Shown in pieces: positions 1 to 5,254 of a stretch of DNA of 7,346 nucleotides. The DNA is taken from contig CAMVAG010000110.1 of assembly GCA_947165405.1 (NCBI GenBank), positions 1 through 7,346 on the forward strand. Direction: 5' to 3'. The notes beneath the pieces are model-generated. The model ran no database searches, was not told the DNA's origin, and saw only the letters and a list, made by a program, of their open reading frames with translations. The stretch is from an uncultured Selenomonadales bacterium. Lineage in GTDB: Bacteria; Bacillota; Negativicutes; Selenomonadales; Selenomonadaceae. The translations under genes were made by a program, and so were the position numbers. How positions within the stretch are numbered: the stretch's first letter is position 1; each line of letters opens with the position of its first letter.

Positions 1-18
1 CGGAAAAGTAAAACTTCT

Positions 19-38
19 AAAAACTCAAGTTTATCGAG
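19..38 (-). terminator. Possible weak intrinsic terminator after rnz
   Basis: On the minus strand, 15 bases past the rnz stop, CTCGA and TTGAG can pair (five pairs, one of them G-T) around the loop TAAAC, followed directly by TTTTT. The position and the T run fit a Rho-independent terminator. The stem is short and AT-rich, so the call is weak. Nothing else is recognisable in bases 1-52. Confidence 0.3.
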
Positions 39-52
39 CCGGGGCTTGTTGA

Positions 53-982
53 TTAATTTTCAAAGTGTAAAGTTGTTGACATGCCGTCTTGTCCGCAAAG
101 GGTGTTTTCAAAAATTGAGGTGGCGTTCGGCAAATATTCTTGCGGGTCGTTTATCATTTGCGAATAGTGAGCAAGCCAAAGTTGTTTGACGCCGGCGTGT
201 TTGGCAACCTCTGCGGCTTGTGCAAAAGTCATGTGCCCGTTATCCGTCGCCTTCTGCGTTTGATTATTGTCGCCGTAAGTCGCCTCGCTGATCATCAAGT
301 CGGCGTCCTTTGCCGCGTCGATTAAATTATCGCAAATAGCCGTGTCGCCCGTGAAGACGAATTTTAAACCTTTGCGCGGCTCGCCCAAAACTTGTTCGGG
401 AAGTATGACGTTATCGCCGATTCGGACGCTTTGTCCTTTTTGCAAGAGGCTCCATTGATTAATCGGCACGCCCAAATTTTTTGCTTTCTGCGGAAAAAAT
501 TTTCCCGGTCGTCCCAAAGTGAAACAATAACCTTGACTCGGTACCTTGTGCTCCGTTTTGAACGCAGTCAATCTTGCCGCAACAGACCAACCTTTAATCA
601 GCTCGGAAAGTCGCAAGCCGCCTTCGGGAATTTCAATCAGCTCTATCGGGTAAGGTGTCCGCCCCGTCAATCGCAAAATCGGTTCCATTGCCTTGCACCA
701 CAGTCCTTCGGGGCCGGTTATGTAAAGTGGTTCCGTTCGTTCCGTGCGCCACATAGTTTTTAAAAGTCCCGGCAATCCGAGTATGTGGTCGCCGTGATAG
801 TGCGTCAAAGCAATTATGTCCGTCCTCATGAGGCTGACGCCTGCTTTTCTTGCCGCCGATTGAGTTCCCTCGCCGCAATCGAAAAGAATGGAATGACCGC
901 CGCAACTTAAAAATGCCGCTGTCAAAGCTCTGTCGGGTGTCGGGACAAGTGCCGCCGTTCCGATAAGCGTAATGTCTATCAT
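53..982 (-). CDS. rnz: Ribonuclease Z (tRNA 3' endonuclease, short form)
   Basis: This is a metallo-beta-lactamase-fold endonuclease that cuts the 3' trailer from tRNA precursors in the cytoplasm. From ATG at 982 the protein has 309 residues, the usual size of bacterial short-form RNase Z. Visible zinc ligands are HYHGDH at 61-66, His145 in the HKVPSQGY segment, Asp213 in FTGDT and His272 in AHYSQ. SEATY (232-236) and NGHMTF (248-253) are further family motifs. The segment around 158-172 (RPGKFFPQKAKNLGVP) matches the region of the flexible substrate arm. An in-frame TTG lies three codons upstream (989-991), but it abuts the AAAGGAG ribosome binding site. ATG at 982 has a 9-nt spacer and is preferred. 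The gene is transcribed away from hypC, with its own upstream region, and looks intact. The family call is secure. In some organisms RNase Z can act on other RNAs, which the sequence cannot show. Confidence 0.95.
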   Translation of the reverse strand: MIDITLIGTAALVPTPDRALTAAFLSCGGHSILFDCGEGTQSAARKAGVSLMRTDIIALTHYHGDHILGLPGLLKTMWRTERTEPLYITGPEGLWCKAMEPILRLTGRTPYPIELIEIPEGGLRLSELIKGWSVAARLTAFKTEHKVPSQGYCFTLGRPGKFFPQKAKNLGVPINQWSLLQKGQSVRIGDNVILPEQVLGEPRKGLKFVFTGDTAICDNLIDAAKDADLMISEATYGDNNQTQKATDNGHMTFAQAAEVAKHAGVKQLWLAHYSQMINDPQEYLPNATSIFENTLCGQDGMSTTLHFEN

Positions 983-991
983 GTTGTTCAA

Positions 992-998
992 CTCCTTT
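992..998 (-). promoter_or_regulatory. Ribosome binding site of rnz
   Basis: AAAGGAG on the minus strand lies 9 nt before ATG at 980-982. It directly touches the alternative TTG at 989-991, so it decides in favour of the ATG start. A 10-bp perfect palindrome, TTGTCGACAA, lies just upstream at 1008-1017. It could be an operator, but a single site of this length may be chance. Confidence 0.75.
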
Positions 999-1074
999 CT
1001 TTAAGTGTTGTCGACAATTCTTCTGCTTTTTATTTCAAATTTTCTTCTACTTTTCTTTTGCAGGTGTTTTTAAC

Positions 1075-1117
1075 GCGGGCGGCCGTCATCCGTGACGGCC
1101 GGGCTTTCACTGCCCGC
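1075..1117. repeat. Nested GC-rich palindrome between rnz and hypC
   Basis: A perfect 8-bp inverted repeat, GGCCGTCA / TGACGGCC, with loop TCCG occupies 1081-1100. It is enclosed by GCGGGC (1075-1080) and GCCCGC (1112-1117), which can form an outer stem. Neither strand has a T run directly after it. Both neighbours are transcribed outward from this gap, so it is not placed to act as a terminator. Its core GCCGTCATCCRTGACGGC recurs at 2789-2808, which suggests a dispersed repeat. The rest of the gap (999-1176) is AT-rich and shows no gene. Confidence 0.6.
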
Positions 1118-1176
1118 AGCTTTTCGAATTTTATTGTTTTCTTTTCTTTGTTCGTTGCTTGGTGTATTATATGCGC

Positions 1177-1182
1177 GAGGTG
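1177..1182 (+). promoter_or_regulatory. Ribosome binding site of hypC
   Basis: GAGGTG lies about 7 nt before ATG at 1189. A TATTAT at 1165-1170 could be a -10 box, but it sits only 18 bp before the start codon and has no convincing -35 partner. The promoter is therefore not called. Confidence 0.6.
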
Positions 1183-1188
1183 ATTTAA

Positions 1189-1431
1189 ATGTGTTTGGCC
1201 TTTCCGGCAAAAGTTTTGGAGATTGAAGGTGACTTGGCGACGGTCGAGAGGTCGGGCGTCAAACGCGCGGCAAGTTTGATGCTCTTGCCCGAAGCGAAGG
1301 TCGGCGATTACGTTTTGATTCACGCGGGCTTTGCGATGCAGATTATCGACGAACGGGAATTAAAAATACGCGACGCCCTCGTTGCCGAAATGAACGGAGC
1401 ACCGCGTACCGTTGAAAGTCTTACTCTGTGA
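1189..1431 (+). CDS. hypC: HypC/HupF-family [NiFe]-hydrogenase maturation chaperone
   Basis: This 80-residue protein has the hallmarks of HypC. It begins MCLAFPAKV, with the invariant Cys2 that becomes the second residue, or the N-terminus after methionine removal. Residues 41-51 (YVLIHAGFAMQ) match the family's central YVLVHxGFAI segment, followed by the acidic DEREL. HypC works with HypD to carry the iron atom with its cyanide and CO ligands and delivers it to the hydrogenase large subunit in the cytoplasm. No hypA, B, D, E, F or hydrogenase structural gene is in the window, so here it is an orphan. It is the only plus-strand gene. Its stop (TGA 1429-1431) lies inside the 3' end of the convergent trpB. 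The C-terminal tail after residue 70 is not conserved in the family. Start choice is clear from Cys2 and the GAGGTG site upstream. Confidence 0.9.
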   Translation: MCLAFPAKVLEIEGDLATVERSGVKRAASLMLLPEAKVGDYVLIHAGFAMQIIDERELKIRDALVAEMNGAPRTVESLTL

Positions 1432-2611
1432 TATTTTCGCCTCTGTATCGTGCAACGGAGGCGCAATCTTTATCGCCGCGACCCGATAGAGTTATGACGA
1501 TAATTTTATCGCGACTCATCTTCGGCGCAATCTTCATGACGTGAGCGACCGCGTGAGCCGATTCAATCGCGGGAATAATTCCTTCCGTGCGCGAAAGATA
1601 TTCGAAAGCTTGAACGGCCTCCTCGTCGGTTATCGGAACGTATTCGGCGCGCCCGATGTCATGAAGGTGAGCGTGTTCGGGACCGATACCGGGATAATCG
1701 AGCCCTGCCGAAATTGAATAAACGGGAGCGATTTGTCCGTAAGCGTCTTGGCAGAAGTAAGACTTCATGCCGTGAAAAATTCCCGTCCTGCCCGTTGCAA
1801 TCGTCGCCGCCGTTTCGAAAGTGTCGATGCCTCTGCCCGCCGCCTCGCAACCGATAAGCCGAACGCCTTTATCGTCGATGAAATTATAAAACGTGCCGAT
1901 TGAATTGGAGCCGCCGCCGCAACAAGCAACGACCGCGTCGGGAAGTTTGCCTTCAAGAGCGAGGAGTTGAGCTTTAATCTCTTTGGAAATGACGGCTTGA
2001 AAATCGCGGACAATCGTCGGGAAAGGGTGAGGACCCATAACCGAGCCGAGACAATAGTGCGTGTCGACGATTCGATTTGTCCATTCGCGGAAAGTTTCGC
2101 TGACTGCATCTTTCAAAGTGCCGGTGCCGCTCTCAACCGCGACGACCTCTGCGCCCAAAAGTTTCATGCGGTAGACGTTTAGGGCTTGCCTGATTGTGTC
2201 TTCAACGCCCATGAAAATTTTGCACTCCATGCCGAAAAGCGCGGCGGCAGTTGCGGTTGCGACTCCGTGTTGACCTGCGCCGGTCTCCGCAATCAAGCGG
2301 GTCTTGCCCATTTTTTTTGCAAGCAAGGCTTGACCGAGAACGTTGTTAATTTTGTGGGAGCCCGTGTGATTTAAATCCTCGCGCTTGAGATAAATTTTCG
2401 CGCCGCCCAAATCGGCGGTCATTTTTTTTGCAAAGTACAAAAGCGACGGACGCCCCGCATAATTTTTAAACAGCTCGTCGAGTTCGTGATTGAAGGCGTC
2501 GTCGTCTTTGAAGCGATTGTACGCCGCCTCCAATTCGATTATCGCGTTCATGAGCGTTTCGGGGATGTATTGCCCGCCGTAAATGCCGAAGCGTCCTTTT
2601 TGATTCGTCAT
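1421..2611 (-). CDS. trpB: Tryptophan synthase beta subunit
   Basis: This PLP enzyme condenses indole with L-serine to give L-tryptophan. At 396 residues it has the usual length of the common TrpB1 type. The N-terminus RFGIYGGQYIPETL is characteristic. Lys87 in HTGSHKINN is the PLP Schiff-base lysine, Glu109 in AETGAGQHG the catalytic glutamate, GGGSN at 232-236 the phosphate-binding loop, Asp305 lies in GLDYPGIG, and Ser377 in LSGRGD contacts the pyridine ring. The tail SVARYRGENITE is complete. AAGGAAGGA ends 8 nt before the ATG. Unusually, trpB is separated from trpF by 208 bp of palindromic sequence, and no trpA follows. Instead its 3' end overlaps hypC by 11 bp. Two 8-base A runs on the coding strand (2311-2318 and 2422-2429) are tolerated in frame. 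TrpB normally works in an alpha2beta2 complex with TrpA, so trpA should exist elsewhere if the pathway is complete. Confidence 0.97.
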   Translation of the reverse strand: MTNQKGRFGIYGGQYIPETLMNAIIELEAAYNRFKDDDAFNHELDELFKNYAGRPSLLYFAKKMTADLGGAKIYLKREDLNHTGSHKINNVLGQALLAKKMGKTRLIAETGAGQHGVATATAAALFGMECKIFMGVEDTIRQALNVYRMKLLGAEVVAVESGTGTLKDAVSETFREWTNRIVDTHYCLGSVMGPHPFPTIVRDFQAVISKEIKAQLLALEGKLPDAVVACCGGGSNSIGTFYNFIDDKGVRLIGCEAAGRGIDTFETAATIATGRTGIFHGMKSYFCQDAYGQIAPVYSISAGLDYPGIGPEHAHLHDIGRAEYVPITDEEAVQAFEYLSRTEGIIPAIESAHAVAHVMKIAPKMSRDKIIVITLSGRGDKDCASVARYRGENITE

Positions 2612-2619
2612 AGAAAAAA

Positions 2620-2628
2620 TCCTTCCTT
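2620..2628 (-). promoter_or_regulatory. Ribosome binding site of trpB
   Basis: AAGGAAGGA on the minus strand lies 8 nt before ATG at 2609-2611, with a T-rich spacer. It is a strong site. It sits 15 bases downstream (in the transcript) of the long hairpin at 2644-2677, so structure in the leader could influence it. Confidence 0.7.
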
Positions 2629-2643
2629 ACTGCAAGTTTTCTT

Positions 2644-2677
2644 CTACTTTTTCTTTGTGCGGGCAAAGAAAAAGTAG
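2644..2677. repeat. Perfect 14-bp inverted repeat upstream of trpB
   Basis: CTACTTTTTCTTTG (2644-2657) and its exact complement (2664-2677) enclose the 6-base loop TGCGGG. In the trpB leader RNA the loop reads CCCGCA and could pair with GCGGG of the upstream segment 2689-2693. This would give either an alternative stem or an H-type pseudoknot. One arm, with flanking bases (2634-2657), is also found at 1037-1060 at 21 of 24 positions. No T run follows on the minus strand, so this is not a standard terminator. It may be an RNA element or part of a dispersed repeat. Confidence 0.65.
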
Positions 2678-2694
2678 CAAAAAGAAAGCCCGCC

Positions 2695-2731
2695 TCGCAG
2701 GGGCGTTAATGTCCGCTGAATTTGCCTGCGA
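2695..2731. repeat. 7-bp inverted repeat, trpF-trpB gap
   Basis: TCGCAGG (2695-2701) and CCTGCGA (2725-2731) are exact complements around a 23-base loop. It is weaker than its neighbours and could be chance alone, but it lies in a row of inverted repeats filling the gap. Confidence 0.35.
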
Positions 2732-2750
2732 ATAATTTTGAGTTGGTGGC

Positions 2751-2784
2751 GTTCGCGGTATTTGCATCACGCAAATGCGCGAAC
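2751..2784. repeat. Imperfect long palindrome, trpF-trpB gap
   Basis: GTTCGCG (2751-2757) pairs with CGCGAAC (2778-2784). Inside it ATTTGC (2760-2765) pairs with GCAAAT (2771-2776) around the loop ATCAC. Only two bases on one side and one on the other (GT against G) interrupt the stem, giving 13 pairs in a 34-base element. No T run follows on either strand. Confidence 0.6.
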
Positions 2785-2785
2785 G

Positions 2786-2811
2786 AGGAGCCGTCATCCA
2801 TGACGGCTCCT
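2786..2811. repeat. Perfect 11-bp palindrome next to the trpF stop
   Basis: AGGAGCCGTCA (2786-2796) and TGACGGCTCCT (2801-2811) are exact complements around TCCA. On the plus strand the stem runs into TTTTGTT (2811-2817), which looks like an intrinsic terminator, but no plus-strand gene ends here. On the minus strand, the direction of trpF and trpB, no T run follows. It shares its core with the palindrome at 1081-1100, so a repeat element is the better reading. A minor terminator role for antisense transcripts is possible. Confidence 0.6.
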
Positions 2812-2819
2812 TTTGTTAA

Positions 2820-3422
2820 TTATGAATTGTTTCTTACGACTTCGGCAAATTTTTTCATCTTGTTAAAATCTTTTCGCCCGTCGGTTTCAATGCCGCTGCT
2901 TACGTCGACTGCGAACGGCTTCAAAAGTTTAATCGCCTCGCCGACGTTTTCGGGAGTGAGTCCGCCCGCCAAAAAATATTCGCGCCGAAAATTTTTTATC
3001 AGTGTCCAATCGAAAACTTTGCCGCCGCCCGCGCCCGAATCAATCAAAATAAAATCGGCGGAAGACAATGCGTAATGCGTAATGCGTAATGCGCAATCAA
3101 ATTGAAACGCTTGAATGACGGTTTTGTTCGTAAGCCTGCGCAAATTTTTAATGTAAGCGTTGTCCTCGTTGCCGTGAAGTTGAGCCGCGTCGATTATGCC
3201 GTTGTTCAAAAGTTCGGCGACCGTTGAAATTTTTTCATTGACGAAGACACCGACCGACAAAATTTTTTTCGACAAAGCGGCGCGAAATTTTTCTGCCTGT
3301 GCGGGCGTGACGTAACGTTTGCTTTTGGGCGCGAAGACAAAGCCGACGTATTCGGGGAAAATTTCATTGGCGGCAAAAATATCGTCGAGGGTCTTCATGC
3401 CGCAAAATTTTATTTTAGTCAT
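2820..3422 (-). CDS. trpF: Phosphoribosylanthranilate isomerase
   Basis: TrpF performs the Amadori rearrangement of N-(5-phosphoribosyl)anthranilate to the carboxyphenylamino-deoxyribulose phosphate used by TrpC. The 200-residue protein is a normal single-domain TIM barrel. The catalytic general base is Cys7 in KFCGMK, and the general acid Asp128 lies in LIDSGAGGGKVFDW. VGVFVNE (57-63), AQLHGNE (80-86), LAGGLTPENV (151-160) and VDVSSGIE (172-179) are the family's substrate and phosphate-binding strands. The start ATG overlaps the trpC stop by 4 bp (ATGA, 3419-3422), and GAGG lies 6 nt upstream, so translation is probably coupled to trpC. Residues about 109-119 are encoded by four copies of a 7-nt tandem repeat (3067-3094), just before the strand carrying Asp128. 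Copy-number change there would usually shift the frame. The gene is intact as read. Confidence 0.95.
   Translation of the reverse strand: MTKIKFCGMKTLDDIFAANEIFPEYVGFVFAPKSKRYVTPAQAEKFRAALSKKILSVGVFVNEKISTVAELLNNGIIDAAQLHGNEDNAYIKNLRRLTNKTVIQAFQFDCALRITHYALSSADFILIDSGAGGGKVFDWTLIKNFRREYFLAGGLTPENVGEAIKLLKPFAVDVSSGIETDGRKDFNKMKKFAEVVRNNS
3067..3094. repeat. Four-copy 7-nt tandem repeat inside trpF
   Basis: AATGCGT is repeated exactly three times (3067-3087), followed by AATGCGC (3088-3094). On the coding strand the array reads as ALRITHYA-like residues. The unit is not a multiple of three, so gain or loss of one or two copies would break trpF, while a change of three copies keeps the frame. 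It resembles the heptameric short tandem repeats described in some bacterial genomes, especially cyanobacteria, though there is no sign that this is one. Confidence 0.85.
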
Positions 3423-4201
3423 GATTCGCCTCGCAATTCGGCAAGCTTGGATTTTTTATCGACGGCGCGCATTAAAACTTCACCAATCAACACGGCGTCC
3501 GCTCCAAGCTCGCGAATCTTTTTCACGTCGTCGGCAGATTGAACGCCGCTTTCCGAAACAAAAATTATTTCGGGCGGGACAAGTTCGCGAAGTTTCTTTG
3601 CGTTGTCCGGGTCGACGCTGAAATTTTTCAAGTTGCGATTGTTCACGCCGATAATCCTCGCGCCGCAGTCAATCGCCCGTCTAATTTCGCGTTCGTCATG
3701 AGCCTCGACCAATGCACTCAAGCCGAGCCCGTCGCACGCCGCAAAAAAATTTTTCAGTTGCGTATCGTCAAGTATCGCGCAAATTAAAAGCACGGCACTT
3801 GCGCCCAAAGTTTTTGCCTGATAAATCATGTATTCATCGACGACGAAATCTTTTCGCAAGCAGGGGATTGAAACTCTTGCGGCTATCTCCTCCAAAAATT
3901 TGTCTTCGCCCAAAAAAAATTCCGGCTCCGTCAAAACGGAAACGGCCTCCGCGCCCGCCGCCTCGTAGTCTTTGGCGATTTGCAGGTAAGGAAAATTTTC
4001 CGCGATTAATCCTTTCGACGGCGAAGCTTTTTTGCATTCGCAGATAAAAGACAAGCCCGACTTCCTCAACGCGACTTCAAACGAAAAATTTCCCGGCGGC
4101 AAAGACAATGCTTGGCGTTTTATTTCGGCTGAAGAAATTTTTTCTTTGCAACGGGCGACGCGAATTTTTGTCCGCTCGGCGATTTTGTCGAGGATATTCA
4201 T
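3419..4201 (-). CDS. trpC: Indole-3-glycerol phosphate synthase
   Basis: TrpC closes the indole ring, converting the product of TrpF to indole-3-glycerol phosphate with loss of CO2 and water. It is a cytosolic TIM barrel of 260 residues, the normal monofunctional size. Expected catalytic residues are present: Glu55 and Lys57 in ECKKASPSKG, Lys117 in LRKDF, Glu166 in LVEAHDE, Asn187 in GVNNRNL and Ser218 in SESG. VLIGEVLMR (237-245) is the C-terminal phosphate-binding region. The frame stays open 82 codons further upstream into trpD, but that stretch is arginine-rich shadow sequence. ATG at 4201 begins the family-typical MNILDKIAERTKIRV and overlaps the trpD stop by 4 bp (ATGA, 4198-4201), with an AGAGG upstream. 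It overlaps trpF in the same way at its own stop. TrpC and TrpF are separate proteins here, unlike the fused form of E. coli. Confidence 0.96.
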   Translation of the reverse strand: MNILDKIAERTKIRVARCKEKISSAEIKRQALSLPPGNFSFEVALRKSGLSFICECKKASPSKGLIAENFPYLQIAKDYEAAGAEAVSVLTEPEFFLGEDKFLEEIAARVSIPCLRKDFVVDEYMIYQAKTLGASAVLLICAILDDTQLKNFFAACDGLGLSALVEAHDEREIRRAIDCGARIIGVNNRNLKNFSVDPDNAKKLRELVPPEIIFVSESGVQSADDVKKIRELGADAVLIGEVLMRAVDKKSKLAELRGES

Positions 4202-5223
4202 GACGCTGCCTCTTGACTGACGACGACAAATTTTTTCAGCGTGTCGAGAGCTTTGCCGCTGTCGATGAGTTCCGCCGCAAGTTCGACACCCGCCTTGAAA
4301 GTTTCTGCCTTGCCGCCGACGTAAAGAGCCGCGCCCGCGTTCAAGAGGACGGCGTTTCGTTTGTGACCGTGTTCGCCGCGCAAAATCGCAAGGGTTATCG
4401 CCGCATTGTCTTCGGGGTTGCCGCCGCGCAAGTCGTCTTTGGTGCAACGTGCAAAGCCGAAGTCTTCGGGCTTGATGACAAAATTTTTTATCCAGCCGTC
4501 GTTAATTTCGCAAACGGAAGTCGGGGCACTCAAAGAAATTTCGTCGAGCTTATCGCGACCGTAAACGACCATGCCGCGCTTGACGCCGAGATTAATCAAA
4601 ACTTGAGCGAGAGGCGCGACAAGATATTCCGCATAGACGCCGAGAATTTGCATTGAAGGTTTGCCGGGATTCGTAAGCGGACCGAGAATGTTGAAGACGG
4701 TTCGGAAGCCGAGCTCTTTTCGAATCGCGCCGACGTATTTCATCGAGCTGTGATATTTCTGCGCGAAGAAAAAACATATGCCGACCTTGTCCAAAAGTTC
4801 GCGGCATTTATCGGGGCTTTGATTGATGTTGACGCCGAGAGCCTCCAAACAATCTGCAGCACCGCATTTGGAAGAGGCAGCGCGGTTTCCGTGTTTGGCA
4901 ACCTTCATGCCGCCCGCCGCCGCGATTAGAGCCGAAGTCGTCGAAATGTTAAAGCTGTGGGAATTGTCGCCGCCCGTCCCGACGATTTCGAAAAGTTCCA
5001 TGTCCGTTTCGACTTTGGTAGCGTGAGCACGCATTGCCGCCGCGCAACCAGCAATCTCGTCTGTGGTTTCGGCACCCGCACTTTTCGTCGACAGCGCAGA
5101 CAAAAACGCCGCGTTTTGTGTCGGGGAAGTTTCGCCGCTCATGATTTCGTTCATGACGGCAAACGCCTCGTCGTAAGTCAAATCCTCCTTGTTCACGATT
5201 TTAACGATAGCTTCTTTAATCAT
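4198..5223 (-). CDS. trpD: Anthranilate phosphoribosyltransferase
   Basis: TrpD transfers the phosphoribosyl group of PRPP to anthranilate, the second step of tryptophan synthesis. From ATG at 5223 it has 341 residues, typical of the stand-alone enzyme with no TrpG fusion. The order is a small helical N-terminal domain (about 1-70), then the PRPP-binding GTGGD at 82-86, the KHGNRAASSKCGAAD loop at 110-124, FNILGPLTNP at 177-186, and the Mg-binding DE pair at 227-228. An in-frame ATG at 5277 would add 18 residues and overlap the glycosyltransferase gene. The 5223 start is preferred because AAAGGAG lies 7 nt before it and the protein then begins as its homologues do. The gap to the upstream glycosyltransferase is only 31 bp. 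That leaves no room for a trp leader peptide, attenuator or T-box, so transcription probably enters from the glycosyltransferases. Confidence 0.96.
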   Translation of the reverse strand: MIKEAIVKIVNKEDLTYDEAFAVMNEIMSGETSPTQNAAFLSALSTKSAGAETTDEIAGCAAAMRAHATKVETDMELFEIVGTGGDNSHSFNISTTSALIAAAGGMKVAKHGNRAASSKCGAADCLEALGVNINQSPDKCRELLDKVGICFFFAQKYHSSMKYVGAIRKELGFRTVFNILGPLTNPGKPSMQILGVYAEYLVAPLAQVLINLGVKRGMVVYGRDKLDEISLSAPTSVCEINDGWIKNFVIKPEDFGFARCTKDDLRGGNPEDNAAITLAILRGEHGHKRNAVLLNAGAALYVGGKAETFKAGVELAAELIDSGKALDTLKKFVVVSQEAAS

Positions 5224-5230
5224 TTTGAAA

Positions 5231-5237
5231 CTCCTTT
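5231..5237 (-). promoter_or_regulatory. Ribosome binding site of trpD
   Basis: AAAGGAG on the minus strand lies 7 nt before ATG at 5221-5223. It sets the start there rather than at the in-frame ATG 54 bases further upstream. The rest of the 31-bp gap repeats TTTGAAAC-like words and shows no promoter. Confidence 0.75.
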
Positions 5238-5254
5238 GAAACTTTAAAACTGCT

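Noticed and set aside
983..991. TTG start three codons upstream in rnz.
   Set aside because: The AAAGGAG site directly touches this TTG, while ATG at 982 has normal spacing.
1008..1017. TTGTCGACAA palindrome upstream of rnz as a defined operator.
   Set aside because: A single 10-bp palindrome with no matching known operator and no second copy is too weak to call.
2311..2429. Two 8-base A runs in trpB as possible frameshift sites.
   Set aside because: The trpB frame is intact through both (2311-2318 and 2422-2429) and matches the family, and A/T runs are frequent across this sequence.
2786..2817. Hairpin plus TTTTGTT as the terminator of trpF.
   Set aside because: The T run is on the plus-strand side. 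trpF is read from the minus strand, where no T run follows, and no plus-strand gene ends here.
2722..3075. Plus-strand open frame of 117 codons over the trpF 3' half.
   Set aside because: It is antisense to a clear trpF and crosses the palindromes and the heptamer repeat. It has no recognisable domain or ribosome binding site.
3067..3094. Heptamer array as a CRISPR or origin iteron set.
   Set aside because: There are no spacers, the units are 7 nt and contiguous, and the array lies within an intact trpF frame.
4202..4447. 82-codon upstream extension of the trpC frame.
   Set aside because: It lies wholly inside trpD, is arginine-rich low-quality sequence, and resembles no TrpC N-terminus. 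ATG at 4201 gives the family-typical start and an ATGA overlap.
4213..4656. Plus-strand open frame of 147 codons inside trpD.
   Set aside because: It is a shadow of trpD, whose motifs and operon overlaps are decisive. No ribosome binding site or family resemblance was seen.
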